DNA from: DASRYH01 sp035687245
GTDB taxonomy: Bacteria; Actinomycetota; Coriobacteriia; Anaerosomatales; PHET01
DNA length: 32,004 bases
Assembly (NCBI GenBank): GCA_035687245.1
Contig: DASRYH010000004.1
Span: 1 to 32,004, forward strand
Reading direction: 5' to 3'
Numbering within the stretch: position 1 is the first letter of the stretch; each line of letters begins with the position of its first letter. Position numbers and translations under genes: made by a program. The notes beneath the pieces are model-generated. The model was given only the letters and a program-made list of their open reading frames with translations. It had not been told where the DNA came from and did not search any database. Shown piece by piece: positions 1-7,537 of the stretch.

Positions 1-111
1 ATTGCACGCCCCGAGGCCGACGACGTCACGCGAATCGCGGCCCTCGAAGGGCGGAGCTTCAGTGATGTCGAAGAGGAGCTGCTCGGCTTTCTGCCGTTCG
101 CCGAATCATAG
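1..111 (+). CDS. 3' end of an unidentified protein (partial)
   Basis: Frame 1 is open from the window edge to a TAG at 109-111 and gives 36 residues, ending in an acidic, Leu/Phe-rich tail (EEELLGFLPFAES). The codon use is GC-rich at third positions like the neighbouring genes, which supports a real C-terminus. Too little is present to name a family. No clear terminator hairpin follows in the 149 bases before the next start. Confidence 0.5.
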   Translation: MARPEADDVTRIAALEGRSFSDVEEELLGFLPFAES

Positions 112-260
112 GGCCGAGCGCATAGCGCCCGACCATGCCCAAGGGGTATAGACGGCCCAGGGGAACTTCCATCTGGTTAGTAGACCGGTCCGGTCTCTAG
201 CTGCGCGCGCCCGTGTCACATAGGGGGGCGACGGGCGCCGGAGGGAAAGGGGGGCGTGCT

Positions 261-3161
261 ATGAGGGCACGTGTTCTCGTACTGCTTTGCCTTGCGCTTG
301 TGCTCGTGGGGCTGTCGGCCGCACCCGCACTTGCTGCGAGCACCTACTCGGAAGCCTCGCCAGCGCCCGGCTCCACGACCGCTGCGACCAAACCACTCAT
401 CTCGGTCAAGGTGTCGGACCCTGCAGGCATCTCAGGCGGTGCCCTGCTCAAGCTTGATGGTGCAAGCAAGACACCAAAGGTCACGTGGGTGAACAGCACG
501 ACGTGCATCCTGTCCTATCAGGTGCCCACTGCGCTGAAGAACGGCACCCACACCGTCTATGCCTCGGTGCTGACCCCAGCCGGTCGCACGTCCACGACCT
601 GGTCATTCGATGTCCGCGTCCCACCGGTTCTTGGACCGCTCAGCCCAGCTGATGGTTCCATTGTGAACACGCAGAGACCCGTGATCTCCGCCGGCGTCGG
701 CACCAACGGCGTCGCGCTTGCGTCTTTCTCATGCGTGGTGGACGGGACTTCTGTGGCGGCTACGTATGACAGCGTCATGAAGACGCTCTCCTACACACCC
801 GCAACTGACCTGCGCAACGACGCGACGCACTCGGTCTCGCTCAGCGTGACCGACGCGTCCGGCGCGAGCACGAGTGTCTCGTGGAGCTTCGGCGTTCAGA
901 TCTACGCCGACATGGGCGATGCGTCCGGCTGCACGGACTGTCACCTCGCCTATCCCACGGCCCACCCGATGAGCAACTGTCTAGCCTGCCACGACGTCGG
1001 CGCTCCGTTCCCGGCCTACTGGAATATGGAATCGGCGTCGCCGCACTCCGCAGCGCAACTCGACGGCCTGGACTGCAGGTACTGTCACTCCAGCGTCTTC
1101 CCGACGGTTCCAAGGCACCCGGAGGACCTGTCGGCCAATCACCTGACGACCGACGACATGAGCGGCTGCGCCTGCCACGTCCACAACCTCACGATCGAAC
1201 ACAACCGCTGGACCGACGCCGAAGGGGCGCCGTTGACCTGCGCTGCGTGCCACGGAGAAGGCGCATCGCAGACGGTCAAGGACGCCGTCGCCGCGGGCGC
1301 TCGTTCCTGCGCGGCATGCCATGGAACCGCGCTTCACGCCGGCGTACATGAGGCAACGATCGCGGCCGACTGCGCCAGCTGCCACCTGGTCAACCTGCAG
1401 ACGGAGCACGCGCGCTTGACGTCGTCTTCGGCCGGCGCAGCATGCGCGAACTGCCACCCGACTCCTCGCGACGGGCTGAGCAGCCCCTGGAACAAGGGCT
1501 GCAGCCAGTCCGGATCGATCCACATGGGCGGCGGATGCCACGTAACCGGCGGCCCCGCGCAGATGCACCTTGGGCAGAGCACTTCGCACGCTGTTGCCGC
1601 CGAGGCAGCGGCATGCACTGCGGCGGGCTGCCACGACGAAGGCATCGAGTCGCTGCATGCCGGAGCAAGCGTCACCGACCCAGCAGGGACGCGCGCAGGC
1701 TGCAACGTCTGCCACACCCCATCGACGATGCCTTCTACTACCAACTGCAAGATCTGCCACGCCGACAAGGTCGACCCCGAGACGGGCGACCCGATCAGCC
1801 ACGGCTTCAGCGCCGAGGCGCACACAGCAGACGACGCTCCGCTAACAGGAACGTGGCCGGCCGTGGGCGATAACGCCACATACAACCCGGCCTACGCCTA
1901 CAGCGCCACGTGCGACGACTGCCACGACCTGCTGATCAGCACTCAGCACGGTGGAGTCTGTGCGACCTGTCACCCGACGCCGCGCAATGCATTCGGCACC
2001 TGGGACAAGAGCTGTACGCAGTCCGGTTGTCACACGATCGTCGGTAGTGCCCACGACGCGGGTAACACCGCCGCGCACGCCATGGGGGCTGCCGACATCG
2101 ACGCCGGTTGCGGGTTCGTCGGAACCAACAACAGGCGCCCCTGCCACTACCGCGATCTCGTGCAGGAGCACAACCGCACGATCAACGTGCGCATCAATCC
2201 TGCCACCGGCGAACCTACGCTCAAGACGATCTCGGTCTCCTGCGTGAGCTGCCATAGCAGTGCCGCTTTCGGCGCGCTCGGCGGGTCATGGGACGGCTCC
2301 TGCGATGCGTGTCATGACGGCACAACGCTCGTGAACCACTCGATCGTCGGAAGCGCCCGCTACAACGCGGTATATGCGAAGCACAATAACCCGGCGGGCT
2401 ACTACGACAACGGCATCGGCAACGCCGGCGCAAACGCGATGGACGCGCACGGATGGATTCGGCCGAACCCGGACCAGAACTCCGCCAACAAGACCATCGG
2501 TTGCGGCGCACCGACATGCCACACACAGGGCTACATCGGTGGCGGCTGGCCGTACTACACGACAGCTTGCGCTGGTTGTCACGGACCCAGCATCGCGGTC
2601 CCCGACCCGTACGAGGGCAACTATGCGTGGTACTCCGACTACTGGTTCGATGACCAGTCGATGGACACGAAGCTGACGATGACGCTCGATCCCATCACCT
2701 TGCCCGCGGGTTCCTCTCTGGACTTCAAGACCTGGTACGACATCGAGAGGGACTGGGACTACGGATACATCCAGATCTCGACCGACGGCGGATCGACGTG
2801 GGTGAACCTGCCCGCGGACTTCACAACCAACACGAACCCGTACGGCATGAACTTGGGCAACGGCATCACCGGTTCGAGCGGCGGCGACTGGGTTGACGGC
2901 CACGTCGACCTCTCAGCCTACGCGGGCCAGACAGTGCGGATTCGTTTCGCCTACATCGCCGACTTCTACACCTACGGGCTCGGCTGGATGCTCGACTTGA
3001 TCTCGGTCGGCCCGCCTGGCGCTCCAGTCTTCTACGACGACTGCGAAACGCTGAAGCCCGAGATGAGTGTCGAGACGTACGTCACCTACTACGACTACGA
3101 CCTGGAAGACTACGTCACATCGCCGACCAATCTCACGGGATGGGAGCGCTTCACTCGCTAG
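261..3161 (+). CDS. Secreted multiheme c-type cytochrome with Ig-like and MAM/VEG-like domains
   Basis: A 966-residue exported protein. I place the start at ATG 261 because a typical signal peptide begins there (MRARVLVLLCLALVLVG... ending ALA) and purine-rich GGAGGGAAAGGGG lies upstream; the frame stays open back to a GTG at 213. Two Ig-like repeats (about residues 30-118 and 122-212) carry the 'PAPGS/SPADGS ... WSF.V' pattern. Residues about 217-775 hold 14 canonical CXXCH heme motifs (first CTDCH, last CAGCH). There are also atypical ones: three CX4CH, one CX10CH, one CX11CH and one CXCH. The last ~190 residues are heme-free and look like the beta-sandwich found after immune-inhibitor-A (M6) peptidases (STDGGSTWVNL, ...VDLSAYAGQTVRIRF). 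No membrane anchor or LPXTG signal is seen. An extracytoplasmic electron-transfer role is inferred from the heme count; cytochrome maturation genes are not in this window. Confidence 0.9.
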   Translation: MRARVLVLLCLALVLVGLSAAPALAASTYSEASPAPGSTTAATKPLISVKVSDPAGISGGALLKLDGASKTPKVTWVNSTTCILSYQVPTALKNGTHTVYASVLTPAGRTSTTWSFDVRVPPVLGPLSPADGSIVNTQRPVISAGVGTNGVALASFSCVVDGTSVAATYDSVMKTLSYTPATDLRNDATHSVSLSVTDASGASTSVSWSFGVQIYADMGDASGCTDCHLAYPTAHPMSNCLACHDVGAPFPAYWNMESASPHSAAQLDGLDCRYCHSSVFPTVPRHPEDLSANHLTTDDMSGCACHVHNLTIEHNRWTDAEGAPLTCAACHGEGASQTVKDAVAAGARSCAACHGTALHAGVHEATIAADCASCHLVNLQTEHARLTSSSAGAACANCHPTPRDGLSSPWNKGCSQSGSIHMGGGCHVTGGPAQMHLGQSTSHAVAAEAAACTAAGCHDEGIESLHAGASVTDPAGTRAGCNVCHTPSTMPSTTNCKICHADKVDPETGDPISHGFSAEAHTADDAPLTGTWPAVGDNATYNPAYAYSATCDDCHDLLISTQHGGVCATCHPTPRNAFGTWDKSCTQSGCHTIVGSAHDAGNTAAHAMGAADIDAGCGFVGTNNRRPCHYRDLVQEHNRTINVRINPATGEPTLKTISVSCVSCHSSAAFGALGGSWDGSCDACHDGTTLVNHSIVGSARYNAVYAKHNNPAGYYDNGIGNAGANAMDAHGWIRPNPDQNSANKTIGCGAPTCHTQGYIGGGWPYYTTACAGCHGPSIAVPDPYEGNYAWYSDYWFDDQSMDTKLTMTLDPITLPAGSSLDFKTWYDIERDWDYGYIQISTDGGSTWVNLPADFTTNTNPYGMNLGNGITGSSGGDWVDGHVDLSAYAGQTVRIRFAYIADFYTYGLGWMLDLISVGPPGAPVFYDDCETLKPEMSVETYVTYYDYDLEDYVTSPTNLTGWERFTR

Positions 3162-3190
3162 CCATCCTCAGCAGACTGCTCCCGCACACA

Positions 3191-3214
3191 GAGGGCCCGC
3201 TTCGGCGGGCCCTC
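3191..3214 (+). terminator. Rho-independent-type hairpin after the cytochrome gene
   Basis: A perfect 10-bp stem (GAGGGCCCGC / GCGGGCCCTC) closes a stable TTCG tetraloop 30 bases after the cytochrome stop. The T-tract behind it is weak (TACCATCTC), so termination strength is uncertain. Confidence 0.7.
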
Positions 3215-3323
3215 TACCATCTCACCCCACGTCTGCCAGCTCCCGGCGGCATCGACGGCACGTGATGCCGCTCACCGTAAGGTCGATTCTTGACTGCAGG
3301 TTAGAGCCGCACTTTGTCGAAGT

Positions 3324-3340
3324 GAACCCTGCTAGGGTTC
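3324..3340. promoter_or_regulatory. Inverted repeat upstream of the hybrid kinase gene
   Basis: GAACCCT-GCT-AGGGTTC is a perfect 7-bp inverted repeat with a 3-base centre, ending 24 bases before the kinase ATG. It could be an operator overlapping the promoter or a small mRNA hairpin. No matching copy was noticed elsewhere in the window. Confidence 0.35.
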
Positions 3341-3364
3341 GCGACGACCATTAGGGGTGCGCAC

Positions 3365-5398
3365 ATGGGCCTGCTCGACGAGAGCGCTCTCGACCGCCAC
3401 GAGCGGATCGAGGCGGTCTTGAACGCCACCAACGACGGCCTTCTCGTGCTGTCGCCTGAAGATGAGGTCACGCTCGTCAACCCGGCCGCCCTGCAGATGC
3501 TTGCGATGGCCGAAGACGAGCTGATGCACCGCACGGTCAAGGTCGAGGACCTGCTGGGTCTCGATCGTGTCGAGAGCGCATCTTCGGAGTCGTGCAAAGA
3601 CATCATGAGCTGCGAGATGTCGGAGTGCCCCGCCTTCGATTCGGCAGATCTTCGGTGCTGGCTCATCAACGGCACGCTGTGCGACAAGGACGGCTCAGCG
3701 AAGACCTTCGCCGAGAAGCGCGACAAGTGCGCCGACTGCCCGACCCACGAGAAGCTTGCCGGTCCCTTCGACCCGCTCGTGGGCAAAGAACACGACCTCA
3801 AGCTCGACAACGGAGAGAGCCACCTCGTACTCAAGGTGCGCGTCACCCCCATCGCCGACTCCTCAGGCTCCTACATCGGACGCGTGGTCGCGCTGCGCGA
3901 CATCACGTCCGAAGACGAGATCGCGCAGATGAAGAACGAGTTCGTCTCCACGGTGAGCCACGAGCTTCGCACCCCGCTGACCTCGATCAAGGGCTACGTG
4001 GACCTGATCCTCGACGGCGACGCCGGCGACATCAATGAGATACAGCGCGAGTTCCTCGCGATCGTCAAAGAGAACTCCGATCGCCTCGTCGAGCTCATCA
4101 ACGACATGCTCGACATCTCCCGCATCGAGTCGGGCCGCATCCATCTCAAGGTCGACCCACAGCACGTCGACGAGATCATCGACGGCGCCGTCGACACCTT
4201 CCGCGCCGTGCTCACTCAGTCAAGCCGCACGATGCAGGTCGACGTGCCCGACGACCTTCCTGTCGTGATCGCAGATCGCGATCGCGTGCGCCAGGTGCTC
4301 ATCAACCTGCTCAGCAACGCGATCAAGTACTCGCCCGCCGGTGGCGACGTGAAGCTCATCGCGCGCCGTGAAGGCGATCTCGTCCGCATCTCGGTGATCG
4401 ACCAAGGTCTGGGTATCAGCGCCGAAGACCAGAGCATGCTGTTCACAAAGTTCTACCGCGTCGATTCGGCACTCACCCGCGAGATCGGTGGCACCGGGCT
4501 CGGACTCTCGATCTGCAAGAGCATCATCGAGCTGCTCGGCGGCGAGATCGGCGTGGACAGCGTCGCTGGCGAAGGCTCCACCTTCTGGTTCACGCTGCCA
4601 GTCGCGCCCGAGGACGCTGTAAGGATGCCGGAGATCGCCGGCCCCGAGGGGCGGACCGGCACCGTGCTCGTGGTGGATAGCGACATCGAGATCGCCGCAC
4701 TTATTGAGACCTACCTGCGCCGTAGGGGCTTTGACGTACTGCAGGCGCATAGCGCTGACGATGCGTACTCGCTCGCGATTGCCGCCAAGCCCGACGTCAT
4801 CACGCTCGACGTCATCCTCGAGGATGGCGACGGCTTCGACCTGTTGCACCGCCTGAAGGAGCACGAGAGCACCGCCGACATCCCGGTCGTAGTGCTCTCG
4901 ATCGTGTGCGACGAAGGCCGTTCCTGTCGCTTCGGCGCGGCGAACTACCTCGAGAAGCCGATCGACCAGAAGAAGCTCCTCGATGTCGTGGGCAGCCTCG
5001 TTGGCAGCGGCGACTCGCCACTGGTGCTCGTGGTCGACGACGACCGCAGTGTCGTGAGCTTGCTCACCGAGACGCTGCGCCGACGCGGTTTCTCGGTCGC
5101 ACAGGCCTTCGACGGAACCGAAGCGATAGCCGCGCTCGATGAACACCGGCCCGATCTCATCCTTCTGGACCTGCGCATGCCGCGCATGAACGGGTACGAG
5201 GTCATCAAGAGAGTGAAGACGAGCGAGGAGTGGGGCGACATCCCCATCGTGGTCATGACGGCGTACCCGATCGACCACGCGCACGTCGACATCCTCGCCC
5301 AGACCGAGGGCCAGATCTCCAAGCCGCTCTCCCCCGGCGACATCGCGGGGCAAGTTGAGGCTCTCCTGGCTGGCGTGCCCGTGAAGACGGAGGCCTAG
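3365..5398 (+). CDS. Hybrid sensor histidine kinase: PAS with Cys-rich (two-CW-like) insert, HisKA, HATPase, two receivers
   Basis: A soluble 677-residue kinase with no membrane segment. ATG 3365 follows AGGGGTG at good spacing. An N-terminal PAS domain (about 15-180) contains a seven-Cys cluster: C77, C83, C88, C98, C106, C122 and C125. Its RCWLINGTLC and CADC steps resemble the 'two-CW' metal- or redox-type Cys motif. The dimerisation/phosphoacceptor helix has H199 in SHELRTPL. The ATPase domain shows N318, DQGLG (346-350) and GTGLG (376-380). Two receiver domains follow: phosphoacceptor D482 with K531, and D602 with T632 and K653. All key residues are intact. The stop codon directly abuts the next ATG, so this gene and the next response regulator are certainly co-transcribed. 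The signal is unknown; a redox or metal cue through the Cys cluster is inferred. Confidence 0.93.
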   Translation: MGLLDESALDRHERIEAVLNATNDGLLVLSPEDEVTLVNPAALQMLAMAEDELMHRTVKVEDLLGLDRVESASSESCKDIMSCEMSECPAFDSADLRCWLINGTLCDKDGSAKTFAEKRDKCADCPTHEKLAGPFDPLVGKEHDLKLDNGESHLVLKVRVTPIADSSGSYIGRVVALRDITSEDEIAQMKNEFVSTVSHELRTPLTSIKGYVDLILDGDAGDINEIQREFLAIVKENSDRLVELINDMLDISRIESGRIHLKVDPQHVDEIIDGAVDTFRAVLTQSSRTMQVDVPDDLPVVIADRDRVRQVLINLLSNAIKYSPAGGDVKLIARREGDLVRISVIDQGLGISAEDQSMLFTKFYRVDSALTREIGGTGLGLSICKSIIELLGGEIGVDSVAGEGSTFWFTLPVAPEDAVRMPEIAGPEGRTGTVLVVDSDIEIAALIETYLRRRGFDVLQAHSADDAYSLAIAAKPDVITLDVILEDGDGFDLLHRLKEHESTADIPVVVLSIVCDEGRSCRFGAANYLEKPIDQKKLLDVVGSLVGSGDSPLVLVVDDDRSVVSLLTETLRRRGFSVAQAFDGTEAIAALDEHRPDLILLDLRMPRMNGYEVIKRVKTSEEWGDIPIVVMTAYPIDHAHVDILAQTEGQISKPLSPGDIAGQVEALLAGVPVKTEA

Positions 5399-5764
5399 AT
5401 GACGCGCATCCTCGCCGTCGACGATGAGCCGCATATCCTGAGACTGGTCTCGTTCTCGCTGTCGGCGAGGGGCTTCGAGATGCTCGAAGCCAGCGACGGG
5501 ATCACCGCCATCGAGGTTGCCGAACGCGAGCAACCCGACTTGATTCTGCTCGACGTGATGATGCCGGTGCTGGACGGCTACGAGACGTGCCGAAGGCTGA
5601 AGGCAAACCCCAAGACGGCCGACATCCCCGTGGTCATGCTCTCTGCCAAGAGCCAGAAAGCCGAACAAGCTGTCGGCCTGGCGGCAGGAGCCATCGACTA
5701 CGTGACGAAACCGTTCACACCGAAGGATCTCGTTGAGCAGGTCCGGGGACTGTTAGGCGACTGA
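5399..5764 (+). CDS. Single-domain response regulator (CheY-like)
   Basis: A 121-residue stand-alone receiver. The acidic pair D8/D9, phosphoacceptor D52 in LILLDVMMP, S82 and K104 (TKPF) are all present, so it should be phosphorylatable. The ATG starts on the base after the kinase TAG, and its GGAGG ribosome site lies inside the kinase 3' end, which points to translational coupling. There is no output domain. It probably accepts phosphate from the adjacent hybrid kinase and acts by protein-protein contact or as a relay. Confidence 0.93.
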   Translation: MTRILAVDDEPHILRLVSFSLSARGFEMLEASDGITAIEVAEREQPDLILLDVMMPVLDGYETCRRLKANPKTADIPVVMLSAKSQKAEQAVGLAAGAIDYVTKPFTPKDLVEQVRGLLGD

Positions 5765-5806
5765 CCGGCAGGCGACTGTGTAAGCTCGAAAGGAGCGGAA
5801 GACGAA

Positions 5807-6262
5807 ATGGCACTGATCCTTGTGGTAGACGACGAGCCGTCGATCCTGAGACTCGTCACGGCCACGCTCGAGGCGCGGGGGCACGATATGCTCACCGCCG
5901 ACAACGGGATGGAGGCCATCGCCGCCGCCAAGTCCCGCAAGCCTGACCTGATCCTGCTCGACATCATGATGCCGGGCATGGACGGCAACGAGGTGCGCAA
6001 GCGCCTGCAGGCTGAGCCCTCGACCAAGAGCATCCCGATCATCCATCTCTCGGCGGTCGGCGACTTCCAGCAGCAGCTGCAAGCGCTCGACTCAGGCTCG
6101 GTCGACTACATCACCAAGCCCTTCACGCCGAAGGACCTCCAGCAGCGCGTCGCCGACATTCTCGATCCTGCCAAGCGTGCGGAGATCAAGAAGGAACACG
6201 ACCGCAAGACGGGCAAGACGCGCACGATCGTCGAGATCATGCGCCGTCACGAGGACCGCTAG
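5807..6262 (+). CDS. Response regulator receiver protein with short basic tail
   Basis: A 151-residue protein whose first ~120 residues form a receiver domain: D8/D9, phosphoacceptor D52 in LILLDIMMP, S82 and K104 in TKPFTPKD. It is a close paralogue of the preceding gene (both share LILLD.MMP and DY.TKPFTPKDL), suggesting tandem duplication. The last ~30 residues are highly charged (KKEHDRKTGKTR...) and match no output domain I recognise. AAAGGAGCGGAAG precedes the ATG, and the 42-base gap suggests the same operon. A strong hairpin terminator follows. Confidence 0.9.
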   Translation: MALILVVDDEPSILRLVTATLEARGHDMLTADNGMEAIAAAKSRKPDLILLDIMMPGMDGNEVRKRLQAEPSTKSIPIIHLSAVGDFQQQLQALDSGSVDYITKPFTPKDLQQRVADILDPAKRAEIKKEHDRKTGKTRTIVEIMRRHEDR

Positions 6263-6602
6263 GTTCTCGACCAGCGCCTGCGCTACCGCTCTCTTGCGAG
6301 AGGGCGCGCGTGGCGCGTCATGAGACAAAGCAAAGAGACCCGCGAGGGGCGATCGCGGGTCTCTGCTGTGCAACCGGTTCGAACTTCCCTGTTCGTTAGG
6401 CGCCGCGGCTGCTCGGCGTCTTTCCGTGAAAGCGACCCCCTCAGGCGCTTACACTGAATACCTCGGCATGCAGCGAGCGCGAGTTTAGGGGCAAACTAGG
6501 CCTTTTTCCTGCGGTTTTGTGGTGCAGGTCACCGGATTGTGCAGCCGCATCACAGTAGTGTGTGCGCCATCACAACCTCGCCCGCCGAATGGTCCTAAAG
6601 CG
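6263..6602. other. Convergent intergenic region
   Basis: This 340-base gap lies between the response regulator (plus) and the MutY-like gene (minus). Apart from the hairpin at 6334-6364 I see no open frame with a credible start, no tRNA and no clear riboswitch. The part from 6365 to 6602 is unexplained and slightly richer in T runs than its surroundings. Confidence 0.5.
6334..6364 (+). terminator. Hairpin terminator after the receiver operon
   Basis: A perfect 12-bp stem, AGAGACCCGCGA / TCGCGGGTCTCT, with a 7-base loop lies 71 bases past the response-regulator stop. It is only modestly followed by T residues and would work in either direction between the convergent operons. Confidence 0.7.
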
Positions 6603-7508
6603 CTACTGCGGGATCCGCCAGCCGCCGTCTTCGCGCACGACGAAGCCCTCTCTCGCTAGCTCCTCAAGCAGTCCCAAGATCTCTCCTGCCGAAGGCTCGC
6701 CGCGACCCGCCGCGAATTCCGCCTCCCCGAGTGCGACCGCATAGGCGTCTGAGTCATGGCCCGGCCGCTCCATCACGAGCCGCAACAGGCGCGCGCGCTT
6801 CTGACGCTTCGATCCCTCGAACGTCGACTGACGCGTGTGGTGCGCGCTGCGTCGTGAGGGGTTGGGCACGCTCGACTTCAGCCAGGCGCCGTAGTCGAGC
6901 AGCGCGTAGTTCCAGTCGCGCGCGCCGATGCCTTGGCCCTGCGCTCCAACGGCGGCGGCCTCGACGATCGGGAGCAGCACGCGGTCGGGCACACCTTCGG
7001 CATCCGGGAAGAAGTCGTGCAAAAAGACGGCGCGCACGTTGGTTTCGAGGTAGACGCTGGGCTCGCCGAAGGCGAAGGCGCGTATGCCCGCAGCCGTGGC
7101 GGGCCCGATGCCCGGAAGCGCCACGAGCTCAGTAGTCTCGCGCGGCAACTGCGCGGCAACTGCACCCGAGGCATCCGCCCGGACGACGAGATCTTCGGCT
7201 GCGCGCTTCAAGGCGATTGCGCGCCGGTTGTAGCCCAGCCCCTGCCACTGGCGCAGAACCGCCTCGAGCGGCGCGGCGGCCAGCGCCTCGAGGTCGGGGA
7301 ACTCAGTCGCCCATCGATCGAAGTACGGCACGACCCGGGCGACCTGCGTCTGCTGGAGCATCACTTCGCTCACGAGAATCAGATACGGGTCGTGCGTGCG
7401 CCGCCACGGGAAGTCGCGGTACAGGCGCTTCCCTTCGGCAGCTATTCGGGTGACGAAAGCGCCGATGTCACAAGCCGACACCGGCGCTCGCAGGTCTTCT
7501 CGCTTCAT
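6603..7508 (-). CDS. mutY: MutY-like HhH-GPD DNA glycosylase lacking the Fe-S cluster
   Basis: A 301-residue base-excision glycosylase. SEVMLQQTQV (E48 matches the catalytic Glu of MutY), the helix-hairpin-helix LPGIGPATAAGI (131-142) and the general fold identify the MutY/Nth superfamily. Three features differ from classic MutY. The position of the catalytic Asp (the DGNV motif) reads LETNVR, giving Glu at 155. The C-terminal four-Cys [4Fe-4S] loop is absent (the only Cys is C13). The NUDIX-like 8-oxoG-recognition domain also appears missing or reduced. A basic NPSRRSAHHTRQSTFEGSKRQKR segment takes the cluster's place. Adenine excision opposite 8-oxoG is therefore likely but not assured. The gene starts 29 bases behind the exporter stop and probably shares its transcript. 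Confidence 0.85.
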   Translation of the reverse strand: MKREDLRAPVSACDIGAFVTRIAAEGKRLYRDFPWRRTHDPYLILVSEVMLQQTQVARVVPYFDRWATEFPDLEALAAAPLEAVLRQWQGLGYNRRAIALKRAAEDLVVRADASGAVAAQLPRETTELVALPGIGPATAAGIRAFAFGEPSVYLETNVRAVFLHDFFPDAEGVPDRVLLPIVEAAAVGAQGQGIGARDWNYALLDYGAWLKSSVPNPSRRSAHHTRQSTFEGSKRQKRARLLRLVMERPGHDSDAYAVALGEAEFAAGRGEPSAGEILGLLEELAREGFVVREDGGWRIPQ

Positions 7509-7537
7509 GGAGCCAGTGTACTGCTCCGAGGCGCTTG

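Noticed and set aside
112..260. Possible c-di-GMP/cGAMP (GEMM) riboswitch before the multiheme cytochrome
   Set aside because: Such riboswitches control cytochromes in some bacteria, but the conserved blocks of that aptamer are absent here.
4220..5668. Long antisense open frame (over 480 codons) opposite the hybrid kinase
   Set aside because: It is the usual GC-rich mirror of a well-supported gene: no domain, low-complexity Asp/Arg/His-rich translation, and both genes it covers have intact motifs.
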